Below are positions 1 through 6,966 of a DNA stretch of 12,007 nt, piece by piece (position 1 is the stretch's first letter; every line of letters starts with the position of its first letter). A program made the position numbers and the translations under genes. The stretch comes from a bacterium. Its GTDB lineage: Bacteria > Spirochaetota > UBA4802 > UBA5550. The notes beneath the pieces are model-generated. The model was not told the DNA's origin, ran no database searches, and saw nothing but the letters and a program-made list of their open reading frames with translations. Location of the stretch: assembly GCA_024224995.1 (NCBI GenBank), contig JAAENB010000148.1, positions 1 through 12,007 on the forward strand. Direction: 5' to 3'.

Positions 1-19
1 GTACTGCGGGCTGCATCTG

Positions 20-105
20 GCGTAGAAGTATGGGCTCTTTGGGTTGTGAGGACTGTTTGACCGGAGGGAGTTCCGCAGCAATCCAAAGAGCCCATGCTTC
101 TACGC
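20..105. repeat. 27-bp inverted repeat (long hairpin) in non-coding left margin
   Basis: The arms at 20-46 and 79-105 are complementary over 27 positions. The only two exceptions (29/96 and 43/82) are G-U-compatible, so an RNA copy would pair throughout. The 32-base loop (47-78) contains a smaller complementary pair, CGGA/TCCG. No convincing gene is visible in 1-239. The remainder (106-239) holds a short GACC/GGTC palindrome near 136-147 and AT-rich sequence leading into the MFS gene. The arm length and the compensating pattern suggest a dispersed repeat, a transcription terminator of a gene left of the window, or the end of a mobile element. No transposase or target duplication is visible to choose between these. 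Confidence 0.7.
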
Positions 106-239
106 CCGCGCACAAGCAAAAAGAGTTTCTTGAGAGTGCGGACCCCGTGGTCGCGTCTTAGTATAGGTAAGTTCCCGGCAATAAAATATGAGTTGCATAA
201 TTACGGTCGTCCCCTCAAAGTGTTTACGTTGATATTCAT

Positions 240-1406
240 ATGATAGATCCTCTAACAAAGCATACAAACCCCGGGGCTCTTTTTTCCCGGGACTTTGTCC
301 TGGTGCTCCTGAACCAGGTCACCTTCGGATTCTGTTTCTTCACTTTTTTCCTGCTGCCGAAATATATGACTGCTGAATTGAAAGCCACCCCCTCGCAGAT
401 TGGAACAGTTTCTGCCGCGTTTGGCATAGCAATAGTTGTTGGCATGCTTTTAGTGGGGCAGTTAATAGACCGCTATGGCAGAAAAAGGTTTATTATACTG
501 GGAACGCTCCTGTGCGCGCTCCCTGCTTTTGGCTATGTTTGGGTAACTGATGTTGGGCCGCTTTTGTACCTGCTGCGGATATGCCAGGGATTCGCGTTTG
601 CCTTTACTCTTAATGGAGCGGCAACACTTGTTACGGATATGGCTCCTGCCGGGGGCCTGGGTAAAGCCCTGGGCTTATTTGGCGCTTCTCTTATGATTGC
701 CAATGGCGCTGCTCCATATGTCCTGGAGCCTGTTGCCGGAGAATACGGATGGGACCGGGTCTTTATTATCGCGGCGCTGCCCGGCCTGGCTTCTTTTGGT
801 ATTTCATTATTTATTCGGGAAAAAAAGAAGGGCTCCTTTTCCGCTGCGGAGCAGACCCGGGGAAAAGGATTTTCGTATCGCAGGCTGCTGCCGGTCCTGT
901 TTGCTGTTGCTGCCTGCGGAGCGGCATTCAGTATCCTTTTCAATTATTATCAGCCTTTTGCTCTTTCCCTTGAGATTCATACAGTGCGCGGATTTTTTGT
1001 GGGATATACAATATCTGCTATAATCGCGCGGGTTTTCCTGGGGGGAGTGGCCGATCGTTTTGGCAGGCGGAGAATCGCAAGTTTTACTCTTGTTTTTGTG
1101 GGGCTTTCGGTTATTGCAATGGCATGGCTTCGGCCCGGGATTTTGCCAATAATTGGGGCCGCATTCGGCCTGTCACAGGGGTTGTTTATTCCGGCGTTAA
1201 ACGCCCATACTATTGAAGGGGTGGCAGACCGGGTCCGGGGACGGGTGATGGCGATATATAATGCTTCGTTTAACGTAGGGTATACAGCCGCTGTCTGGAC
1301 CATGGGCCCGGTTATTGAACTTGCCGGGTATCCTGTTGTTTTTGTAGGAACCGGTTTGGTTGTACTGGCGGCAGTTGCGGTACTGGTGCTAACCGGTTCC
1401 GAGTAA
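240..1406 (+). CDS. MFS transporter, 12-TM type
   Basis: This is a 388-residue inner-membrane protein of the major facilitator superfamily, close to the usual 12-helix length. The chain is hydrophobic throughout, with a charged central loop (about residues 193-213, REKKKGSF onwards) separating two halves. The MFS motif A occurs in both halves, as GQLIDRYGRKR at residues 73-83 and GGVADRFGRRR at 268-278, which is diagnostic of the fold. The first ATG is used because helix 1 begins about residue 18, and the next Met (residue 43) lies beyond it. The ribosome binding site is weak. The substrate cannot be read from sequence. The gene is convergent with the small gene ending at 1421, only 14 bp away, with no obvious terminator between them. 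It could export a cluster product, but nothing ties it to the RiPP genes, which lie more than 3.5 kb away. Confidence 0.93.
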   Translation: MIDPLTKHTNPGALFSRDFVLVLLNQVTFGFCFFTFFLLPKYMTAELKATPSQIGTVSAAFGIAIVVGMLLVGQLIDRYGRKRFIILGTLLCALPAFGYVWVTDVGPLLYLLRICQGFAFAFTLNGAATLVTDMAPAGGLGKALGLFGASLMIANGAAPYVLEPVAGEYGWDRVFIIAALPGLASFGISLFIREKKKGSFSAAEQTRGKGFSYRRLLPVLFAVAACGAAFSILFNYYQPFALSLEIHTVRGFFVGYTISAIIARVFLGGVADRFGRRRIASFTLVFVGLSVIAMAWLRPGILPIIGAAFGLSQGLFIPALNAHTIEGVADRVRGRVMAIYNASFNVGYTAAVWTMGPVIELAGYPVVFVGTGLVVLAAVAVLVLTGSE

Positions 1407-1420
1407 CTCTAAACCGGGCA

Positions 1421-1729
1421 CTATGCCTTAAAAAATTCACTGTCCGGGATATTTTCTAAAGATATATTGTGATGCTCAACCTTTGCCGAATGGTATTCTT
1501 TGGCTATGGGAGTTTCGGGACCGGAAAAATTTTCCTGTCCGGCCTGGATGGAATTAAGGTCTTTTTGTATCCCTTCGAAGATGACTGATAATTTACCCAG
1601 GTTTTCACGGATTACTCCGGCGAATTCGATCACTTCCGCTTCTCTTGTTCTACATTCTTCAATAAGCTCTTTATGGAGTTCTTTTTCCTCATCACTCATG
1701 GTCTCAATTATATCAGTAATATACTTCAT
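1421..1729 (-). CDS. Small orphan acidic helical protein, co-regulated with RiPP precursor 1
   Basis: This is a 102-residue cytoplasmic protein that I do not recognise. It is rich in Glu, Lys and Ile, has no signal peptide or membrane segment, and looks helical for about its first 70 residues (DIIETMSDEEKELHKELIEE, then a second amphipathic stretch), possibly a coiled coil. The tail is looser and ends DSEFFKA. I place the start at 1729 because AAGGA (1741-1737) sits 7 bases upstream. An in-frame ATG at 1747 would add six residues but lacks a good Shine-Dalgarno. It lies 194 bp downstream of the second PP2C gene on the same strand but has its own promoter. That promoter carries the same paired TTCATTCC operator as RiPP precursor 1. 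A regulator, partner protein or unusual precursor are all possible, and the shared promoter is the only functional clue. Confidence 0.8.
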   Translation of the reverse strand: MKYITDIIETMSDEEKELHKELIEECRTREAEVIEFAGVIRENLGKLSVIFEGIQKDLNSIQAGQENFSGPETPIAKEYHSAKVEHHNISLENIPDSEFFKA

Positions 1730-1816
1730 TTTTTGATCCTTATTCATTGGGTTTATACGGATTTACACAAAACAGGGGGTTTTACCGAATTGTGCCATTT
1801 TCTCTGTACCTACTTA

Positions 1817-1845
1817 AAAATACAATAAAAATTTTTGATCGTCAA
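1817..1845 (-). promoter_or_regulatory. Sigma-70-type promoter of the small orphan gene
   Basis: Read on the minus strand, TTGACG (1845-1840) and TATTTT (1822-1817) are separated by exactly 17 bp. A TG immediately before the -10 box resembles an extended -10 element. The predicted transcript starts near 1810, giving a leader of about 80 bases before the ATG at 1729. The -10 box is imperfect, which fits a promoter needing the activator site just upstream. Confidence 0.7.
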
Positions 1846-1852
1846 GCTTTAG

Positions 1853-1893
1853 GGAATGAACGCTAGGTGGAAGGGAATGAACAACAGTATTTT
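1853..1893 (-). promoter_or_regulatory. Paired TTCATTCC operator, copy 1
   Basis: On the minus strand the block reads AAAATACTGTTG (1893-1882), TTCATTCC (1881-1874), a 13-bp gap, then a second TTCATTCC (1860-1853). The two octamers start 21 bp apart, two helical turns, so both would face the same side of the DNA. The second ends 7 bp before the -35 box, the position of an activator contacting RNA polymerase. The same arrangement with the same spacings is found at 6919-6959 in the opposite orientation. The two-turn direct-repeat geometry resembles sites of LytTR-type response regulators, but the protein is not identified here. Confidence 0.75.
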
Positions 1894-1922
1894 CGCGATT
1901 TACTCTTTATAAGTGTGTTTTT

Positions 1923-2936
1923 TTATTCGTTTTCGTTGTTTGCGATCTCGATCCCAATGACAATCTGATCATCGGTTAATATCTCGCCATCCATGAATTC
2001 GTTTAAGTCATTGAGCGTATTTTTTATAATCTCAGAGGGAGGCAGCTCTTTATATGAATCAATACTCTTAAAGCAATTTTCTTTACCAAATCCATCTCCA
2101 TCAGGTTTAATTTGTTCATACAAACCGTCAGAAAAGAGTACTATCTTATTGCCTTTTTTAATATCATGTTTTATTTCATGGATTTTTGTATCCTCTGTAA
2201 ACCCGATGAGTTTCCCGGTATGTTCCAGTGTGATAATTTCATTGTTATTAATAAGATATTGATCCACATGACCCGCGCTTGAGTATATTATTTTTTTATT
2301 TCTTAAATCAATATCTACCACCACGCAGGTAAAATAAACATTTAATTTTTTATGGGTGGTCACAAAAATTTCATTTAATAACAACAGTAATTGCATGGGG
2401 TCTTTGATTATTTGTTTGATCATTTCGTATTCGCTTTTGATGATCATAGTAATAAGCGCTGCCTGAATGCCATGGCCTGCCGCGTCAGCAAGAAATATTC
2501 GTACATATCCCGGCCTGATTTCTTCAATATCATATATATCTCCGCCTACCTCAATAGTGGGAAGAAAGTGGATATAATAATCGAGTCCCGGGATCGTCAG
2601 TTCTTTCCTGGGCAGAATATTTTCCTGGATTTGTTTCGCGAACGAGAGATCTTGTTTTAAATGTTTATATAATTCATTTAACTTTTCATAGGCCAGTGTT
2701 TTTTCTTCGGTTAGTTCACTTAAGCGTTCATTCGCGAAATTTAACTGTTTTTGCTGACTGTCGCTCATCCGTACCAGTTTCCTGGTTTGTCTCAACAGCA
2801 GCCCGTAATTGTCAACCAGTGATTTGAATTCTGCCAGCAATTCATTGTCCGAATATTGGCCTTCGGAACATTTTTGCGAGGCACTATTGATAATATTTTC
2901 TTCTTTATAAAACAGGTTCATTTTTTTTTTATCCAT
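1923..2936 (-). CDS. SpoIIE/PP2C-family serine phosphatase (SiaA/RsbU-like), copy 2
   Basis: This 337-residue soluble phosphatase would remove phosphate from a Ser/Thr-phosphorylated partner, most likely SiaC encoded two genes upstream. Residues about 45-105 form a probable coiled coil. The PP2C domain follows from about residue 100 (AKQIQENILP). Its metal and catalytic motifs are complete: VGGDIYD with D133, ADAAGHG from A150, SAGH at 220-223, FSDGLYE with D270, and TDDQ at 321-324. No membrane segments or sensor domain are present, unlike the membrane-bound SiaA of Pseudomonas, so input may come through the N-terminal coil. The start lies only 5 bp after the stop of the preceding paralogue, suggesting translational coupling. 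The two copies align without a single gap, indicating a tandem duplication followed by divergence, with all catalytic residues kept. Confidence 0.93.
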   Translation of the reverse strand: MDKKKMNLFYKEENIINSASQKCSEGQYSDNELLAEFKSLVDNYGLLLRQTRKLVRMSDSQQKQLNFANERLSELTEEKTLAYEKLNELYKHLKQDLSFAKQIQENILPRKELTIPGLDYYIHFLPTIEVGGDIYDIEEIRPGYVRIFLADAAGHGIQAALITMIIKSEYEMIKQIIKDPMQLLLLLNEIFVTTHKKLNVYFTCVVVDIDLRNKKIIYSSAGHVDQYLINNNEIITLEHTGKLIGFTEDTKIHEIKHDIKKGNKIVLFSDGLYEQIKPDGDGFGKENCFKSIDSYKELPPSEIIKNTLNDLNEFMDGEILTDDQIVIGIEIANNENE

Positions 2937-2941
2937 TTGTA

Positions 2942-3955
2942 TTACCCGTTCTCTTTCGCCAGTACCTGAACTCCGATGAGAGTTTGATCGTCTTTAAACT
3001 CATCATTTTTCATGAAATCATCTAAATCGCTGAGCGAACGATCAATTGATTCCCGGAGCGGCATATCTTTATATTGAATTATACTCTCGAAAAATCTTTT
3101 TTCACCATATTCTTCTCCGCTGGAGTTATATTGCTCATAATAACCGTCGGAAAAGAGTAATATCTTACAGCCTTCCTCTATCTCTATTTCTTCTTCCTTA
3201 ATATTCAGGTCCCCTGCGAATCCCATGAGTCTCCCGGTATGCTCCAATTTCAAGATTTTGTCGCCGGTGATGAGAAACTGATCCGCGTGCCCCGCGCTTG
3301 CGTATATTAATCTATTATTATTTAAATCAATATCAACCACTATATTGGTAAAAAAAACATTCAATTTTTGATGGGTAGTCATAAAAATTTCGTTCAAAAA
3401 ATCGAGTAATTTTCCCGGAGCCAGAATATTTTTCTTTAACATTTCATACTCGCTTTTGATTATCATAGTTACAAGCGCTGCCTGGATACCATGCCCTGTT
3501 GCATCGGCAAGGAATAACCTGGTATATCCCGGCCTGATTTCAGCAATATCATAAATATCCCCGCCAACCTCAATCATTGGAAAGAATTTTACGCAGAAAT
3601 CAAGCCCCGGTATATTAATCTCATCTCCCGGTAAAATATTCTCCTGTATTTTTTGGGCAAATGAAAGGTCCTCTTTTAGTGTTTCATATACCTCATTTAA
3701 TTTTTCATAAGCAGTTATTTTCTCACTGGTTAACTTTTTTAAGCGTTCATTTGCTAAGTTTAACTCTTTTTGCTGGTTGTCGCTCATTCGAACCAGTTTC
3801 CTGGTCTGCTTTAAGAGCTTTTGGTATTCAGTAAGCAGTTTTGAATAGTCATCCAGCAATTCATTGTCCGAATGTTTTTCTTCGGAACATATTCTTAAAG
3901 CATTTTCAATGATATTTTCTTCTTTAAAGTACAGCTGTAATTCCTTTATATCCAT
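2942..3955 (-). CDS. SpoIIE/PP2C-family serine phosphatase (SiaA/RsbU-like), copy 1
   Basis: This is the first of two tandem 337-residue PP2C phosphatases, 30 bp downstream of siaC. The architecture matches its neighbour residue for residue: a short N-terminal segment beginning with the shared LYFKEEN-like motif, a coiled coil at about 45-105 containing the conserved QTRKLVRMSD, and a SpoIIE-type catalytic domain. Motifs present are VGGDIYD (D133), ADATGHG (from A150), SAGH (220-223), FSDGYYE (D270) and KDDQ (321-324). Known family members dephosphorylate anti-sigma-factor antagonists or SiaC, and the operon makes SiaC the obvious substrate. The upstream Shine-Dalgarno is weak, so it may be read by coupling with siaC. 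The copies diverge most in residues 245-320, which may set different partner or signal specificity. Confidence 0.93.
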   Translation of the reverse strand: MDIKELQLYFKEENIIENALRICSEEKHSDNELLDDYSKLLTEYQKLLKQTRKLVRMSDNQQKELNLANERLKKLTSEKITAYEKLNEVYETLKEDLSFAQKIQENILPGDEINIPGLDFCVKFFPMIEVGGDIYDIAEIRPGYTRLFLADATGHGIQAALVTMIIKSEYEMLKKNILAPGKLLDFLNEIFMTTHQKLNVFFTNIVVDIDLNNNRLIYASAGHADQFLITGDKILKLEHTGRLMGFAGDLNIKEEEIEIEEGCKILLFSDGYYEQYNSSGEEYGEKRFFESIIQYKDMPLRESIDRSLSDLDDFMKNDEFKDDQTLIGVQVLAKENG

Positions 3956-3985
3956 CTTAAATGGTTATTTAATAATTCTACCGGT

Positions 3986-4381
3986 TTATTCATTATCGGC
4001 AGGAGCACCCCCGGAAATAATATTAAAGGGCAGTTCAAGATCTTCTTTAAACTCCTCCCCGCATTCTTGTGCTACCTCGTTCTCAGGATCGTGATACCAG
4101 TTAACAGTAATATCTTTTCCGTTTTGATGTGCTTCATCAAGCATGTCAAAGAAGGTCATAATTGCTTTTGTGCTGCTGGTATTGATATATGTCAATTCCA
4201 TTTTTACAACTGTTTTTTTAGTTAATTGTTCCAGGTATTTGGTTATCCATTCAAAAAGGGGACTGTAAAAACCCACAACATCTTCCGGGTAAGAACGTCC
4301 TTTCATAGAAATAAGGTTCTTTTTGAAGTCACATAAAATATAAGGGCTGGATTTGGTATCCTCAATATGTAAATTTTCCAT
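3986..4381 (-). CDS. siaC: SiaC-family regulatory phosphoprotein (DUF1987)
   Basis: This 131-residue cytoplasmic protein has the signature of the SiaC family. GRSYPEDVVGFYSPLFEWI at residues 28-46 matches the family's GRSYPE..FY.P...W block. YINTSSTK follows at 65-72, then VNWYHDPENE near 93-102 and GEEFKEDLELPF near 107-118. In Pseudomonas SiaC the phosphorylated residue is Thr68 in the same N-T-S-S context, and here the residue at position 68 is also Thr. The family acts in a partner switch: SiaB phosphorylates SiaC and a PP2C enzyme reverses this, and unphosphorylated SiaC binds an effector (a diguanylate cyclase in Pseudomonas). AGGAG lies 8 bases before the ATG, and siaB ends 19 bp upstream. 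The usual effector gene is absent from the window. Confidence 0.92.
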   Translation of the reverse strand: MENLHIEDTKSSPYILCDFKKNLISMKGRSYPEDVVGFYSPLFEWITKYLEQLTKKTVVKMELTYINTSSTKAIMTFFDMLDEAHQNGKDITVNWYHDPENEVAQECGEEFKEDLELPFNIISGGAPADNE

Positions 4382-4400
4382 TGTTCTCTCTCCTGGTCCT

Positions 4401-4946
4401 CTATATCATTACTTTTACTGAAAAATAAGAGTATTTTTTGTCTATTTCCTGAATGTAATATTCCAGTGGGCCGGATGACTTCCTGGCCATTACAATAAAA
4501 CCCAGGCCGGCTCCCTTGCTGCCCGGCAAGATATTATTCTTTAGTTGTTTTTTGTAAAGATTTTTTAATTCTTCTTTGTTCAAACTTTTTATTTTTTCAA
4601 GCCACTCTATTAGCGTTTTTTTTGTCCTGTTCTCTATTAAATTCCCGCAGGCTACGTAATAATTTGTTCCATCGTATTCGATCAATACCAGGCCCTCACT
4701 GAATTCACTATCAGAGTCGGGATCTATTTTTTTCTTAACCGAATAGTTTGCAATATTGACCAATTGCTCTATGAGCATTCCGAAAACCTTTTCGGAAGCG
4801 CTAACCGTTGCCGCAATTCCAACCTTCTGGCGCACAGCTTCCCCGATTTCTTCTATGATTCCCTGTGAGATCAGGCCTGAATAACAAAATAAAATCCCTT
4901 CGGAATTCAATTGATTTTTGAATGAAAACAAATCATTTACTATCAT
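4401..4946 (-). CDS. siaB: SiaB-family protein kinase (GHKL/anti-sigma-type)
   Basis: This 181-residue kinase would phosphorylate SiaC. The ATP-binding elements are an N-box (E60QLVNIANYS, with N64) and a glycine box (G145AGLGF). ARKSS at 154-158 and a C-terminal strand finish the fold. There is no sensor or membrane region. I choose the ATG at 4946. An in-frame TTG at 5012 would add 22 residues, but that TTG is itself part of a promoter -35 box and the extension is not protein-like (runs of Ile/Lys). The chosen length is typical of SiaB. It is the first gene of the minus-strand operon siaB-siaC-PP2C-PP2C and is transcribed divergently from the radical SAM gene at 5065, with 118 bp between them. 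Confidence 0.88.
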   Translation of the reverse strand: MIVNDLFSFKNQLNSEGILFCYSGLISQGIIEEIGEAVRQKVGIAATVSASEKVFGMLIEQLVNIANYSVKKKIDPDSDSEFSEGLVLIEYDGTNYYVACGNLIENRTKKTLIEWLEKIKSLNKEELKNLYKKQLKNNILPGSKGAGLGFIVMARKSSGPLEYYIQEIDKKYSYFSVKVMI

Positions 4947-4983
4947 TTCCAACTCTATTTTATCCCTTTTTATGATTATTTTT

Positions 4984-5012
4984 ATTTTAACCAATAAAGG
5001 CAGGTTTGTCAA
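4984..5012 (-). promoter_or_regulatory. Sigma-70-type promoter of the siaBC-phosphatase operon
   Basis: On the minus strand TTGACA (5012-5007) and TAAAAT (4989-4984) are separated by exactly 17 bp, close to consensus. Transcription would begin near 4977, about 30 bases before the siaB ATG at 4946. A short inverted repeat, TTTGT (5005-5009) and ACAAA (5016-5020), overlaps the -35 box and could be an operator. The TTCATTCC pair seen at the other two promoters is absent here. Confidence 0.75.
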
Positions 5013-5064
5013 GAAACAAAAAATGCTTGATTTTTTTGTTCTTATCCTTTTTGCTTACTCTCCT

Positions 5065-6903
5065 ATGAATAAATTAGATACTATAAAAGAACATATTCTT
5101 TCCCGGCTCAACGGCGGAGACGCTCTTCTCATTGTCCCGCCATTCACAACCAATAGTCCTTCCATTGGCCCTCATATTCTTCAGGCTGGGGCACTGGAAA
5201 GAGGATATTCCGTTGATATTTTATACCTAAACCTTCTTTTAGCGTCCATAATCGGGTTTGATCTTTCCGAAAAAATAGGAACTTCCGAATTGTTCCAATA
5301 TTGGATTATGTTAAACGAGCGTCTTTTTGCCGCAAGCGCCTATGGGCTGCCGCCCCTGGGAAATTCGGCCGAATCCTGTACCAGTGAAGCCCTGTCTACC
5401 ACGGGCCGTATGGAAGATCATAAAAAAATGGATTATGATTCGGAAGCTGTTGACATGGAAAAATTCTTTGAACTTGAAAAAATATGCGCCTCTTTTGTGG
5501 ATGAAGCGGTCCGGGCTATTGCCTCCCTTGATTATGCTATTGTGGGTTGTACTGCCCGTATGGGACAAACGAACTGCAGTGTTGCTCTTCTTAATGGAAT
5601 AAAAAAAATTCGCCCACAGACCACAACCATAATGGGCGGTTCCAGCTGCCTGGGAGAAATGGCTGAAGGAATTGCTTCGTTAAGTGACTCCATTGATTAT
5701 ATCTTTTCCGGGGAGAGCGATATCTCTTTTCCCGGTTTTTTAACCGCTCATTCAAATGGAGAATTGCCCGGGGAACGTATTATTACCGGTCCCCTGGTTG
5801 AAGACCTGGATTCCCTGCCAATAATGGATTATGGGACTTATTTTACCCAGTTAAAGAGTTTTTTTGGGGATGAGACTCCTGAAGTTCAGTTTGTATGGCT
5901 CGAAACCAGCCGGGGCTGCTGGTGGGGAGAAAAAAAGAAATGTACTTTTTGCAGCCGGAATAATGAGAGCTTGCGATTCCGGCAAAAATCTTCCGAAAGA
6001 GCTCTTGAAGAATTAAGTGCGATAAAAGAAGAGTACCCGGGTGTTGCTGTTGCCATGGCCGACAATATCATGCCCCATTCCTATAACCGGGAGCTTATGC
6101 CGAAACTGGCTGAAAAAAAGGATTTTCCTCACATTTGTCTTTATTATACAAAAGCGAATTTTAAACTCAAAGATCTTATACATTTAAGAAATGCCAGGGT
6201 CGATAGAATTATTCCGGGGATGGAAGCTCTTTCAACGGGCCTTTTAAAGCTGCTGAATAAAGGAGTAACTGCCGGGAGTAACCTGCAATTACTCAGGAAT
6301 GCCCGGTCCCTGGGTGTTCATATTTTCTGGTTTATGCTCTGGGGAATGCCCGGAGACCGGCTCGAATTCTATGAAGAAATTCTTAAGATACTGCCTCTTA
6401 TTCGTCATCTTGAACCGCCGCAAAAATTCTTCCGTGTTCAAATAGAGCGGTTTTCCAATTATTTTGAAGATCCCTCTGCCTATTCCATTACAAATCTGCG
6501 GCCCTGGGCTGTTTATACTATGATATACCCTGAATGGGCGAATATCGACAAAATCGCCTTTAACTTTACCGGTGAGTTCCCCTGTGAGTCCGATGAACAT
6601 CCGGAAATAATCCGGGATATTGTTGCTGAACTGGATAACTGGCGAAAAGTATGGAAGAACACAAAACTCCTTATGATTCCCTTTGCCGATATCTATATGA
6701 TATACGACAGCAGAAATCCCGAGAATGAGAAAAAGCATATTTTAGAGAGTTCCCGTGCCAGGGAAATCATGAAATATGCTGCTTATACGGGGTCTGAAGA
6801 CCAGGAATGGGCCGTTCAGGAAGAATTGGGCATTATTGTTGATTCCTGGTATACCCCCCTTGTTATGGCTTCTGCTGAATTATTATCGCAATTTTCGGAA
6901 TAA
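5065..6903 (+). CDS. RiPP maturation radical SAM protein 1 (B12-binding, probable C-methyltransferase), copy 1
   Basis: This 612-residue enzyme closely matches the radical SAM family found beside NHLP-type RiPP precursors, annotated as a peptide C-methyltransferase. The first 250 or so residues look like a cobalamin-binding Rossmann domain (LLIVPPF near the start, IGPHILQAG, later IVGCTARMGQTNCS and FSGESD). The radical SAM core follows. The iron-sulphur cluster cysteines are C285, C293 and C296 in GCWWGEKKKCTFC, a C-x7-C-x2-C spacing that is characteristic of this family rather than the usual C-x3-C-x2-C. Further family motifs are ADNIMP, PGMEAL, NKGV and LRPWAVY. I start at 5065 because this N-terminus aligns with the second copy at 9957. 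The reading frame stays open to 4918, but that extension overlaps siaB and its promoter. No good Shine-Dalgarno is visible. It should modify the precursor encoded immediately downstream. Confidence 0.9.
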   Translation: MNKLDTIKEHILSRLNGGDALLIVPPFTTNSPSIGPHILQAGALERGYSVDILYLNLLLASIIGFDLSEKIGTSELFQYWIMLNERLFAASAYGLPPLGNSAESCTSEALSTTGRMEDHKKMDYDSEAVDMEKFFELEKICASFVDEAVRAIASLDYAIVGCTARMGQTNCSVALLNGIKKIRPQTTTIMGGSSCLGEMAEGIASLSDSIDYIFSGESDISFPGFLTAHSNGELPGERIITGPLVEDLDSLPIMDYGTYFTQLKSFFGDETPEVQFVWLETSRGCWWGEKKKCTFCSRNNESLRFRQKSSERALEELSAIKEEYPGVAVAMADNIMPHSYNRELMPKLAEKKDFPHICLYYTKANFKLKDLIHLRNARVDRIIPGMEALSTGLLKLLNKGVTAGSNLQLLRNARSLGVHIFWFMLWGMPGDRLEFYEEILKILPLIRHLEPPQKFFRVQIERFSNYFEDPSAYSITNLRPWAVYTMIYPEWANIDKIAFNFTGEFPCESDEHPEIIRDIVAELDNWRKVWKNTKLLMIPFADIYMIYDSRNPENEKKHILESSRAREIMKYAAYTGSEDQEWAVQEELGIIVDSWYTPLVMASAELLSQFSE

Positions 6904-6918
6904 ATTAACTTTTTTTTG

Positions 6919-6959
6919 AAAATACTGTTGTTCGTTCCCCTACAGGTGGGTTTCATTCC
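6919..6959 (+). promoter_or_regulatory. Paired TTCATTCC operator, copy 2
   Basis: AAAATACTGTTG (6919-6930) is followed directly by TTCGTTCC (6931-6938) and, 21 bp after the start of that octamer, by TTCATTCC (6952-6959). The block ends 7 bp before a -35 box. Base order and all spacings match the copy at 1893-1853, with a single substitution (A to G) within the 28 core positions. The 12-13 bp between the octamers differ, as expected for unselected spacer DNA. This points to a bound activator rather than a recent duplication of the whole region. Confidence 0.78.
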
Positions 6960-6966
6960 AGCCCTC

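Noticed and set aside
1..239. An insertion sequence at the left edge.
   Set aside because: Only an inverted repeat is visible. There is no transposase, no second end and no target duplication, so it is listed only as a repeat.
533..943. A minus-strand reading frame of 136 codons opposite the MFS gene, and similar frames opposite the radical SAM, YcaO and PP2C genes.
   Set aside because: These are antisense to clearly conserved proteins, have low-complexity Arg/Pro/Ser-rich translations and no recognisable motifs.
1860..1881. The TTCATTCC repeats as the start of a CRISPR array or tandem-repeat tract.
   Set aside because: Only two octamers occur per site, in fixed register with a promoter, which is the layout of an operator.
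4947..5012. A longer SiaB starting at TTG 5012.
   Set aside because: That TTG is the first part of the TTGACA -35 box, and transcription would begin downstream of it. The ATG at 4946 gives the usual family length.
4918..5064. A 49-residue N-terminal extension of radical SAM copy 1, which would give a membrane anchor.
   Set aside because: It overlaps siaB and its promoter, has no ribosome binding site, and is absent from the paralogue, which aligns from the Met at 5065.
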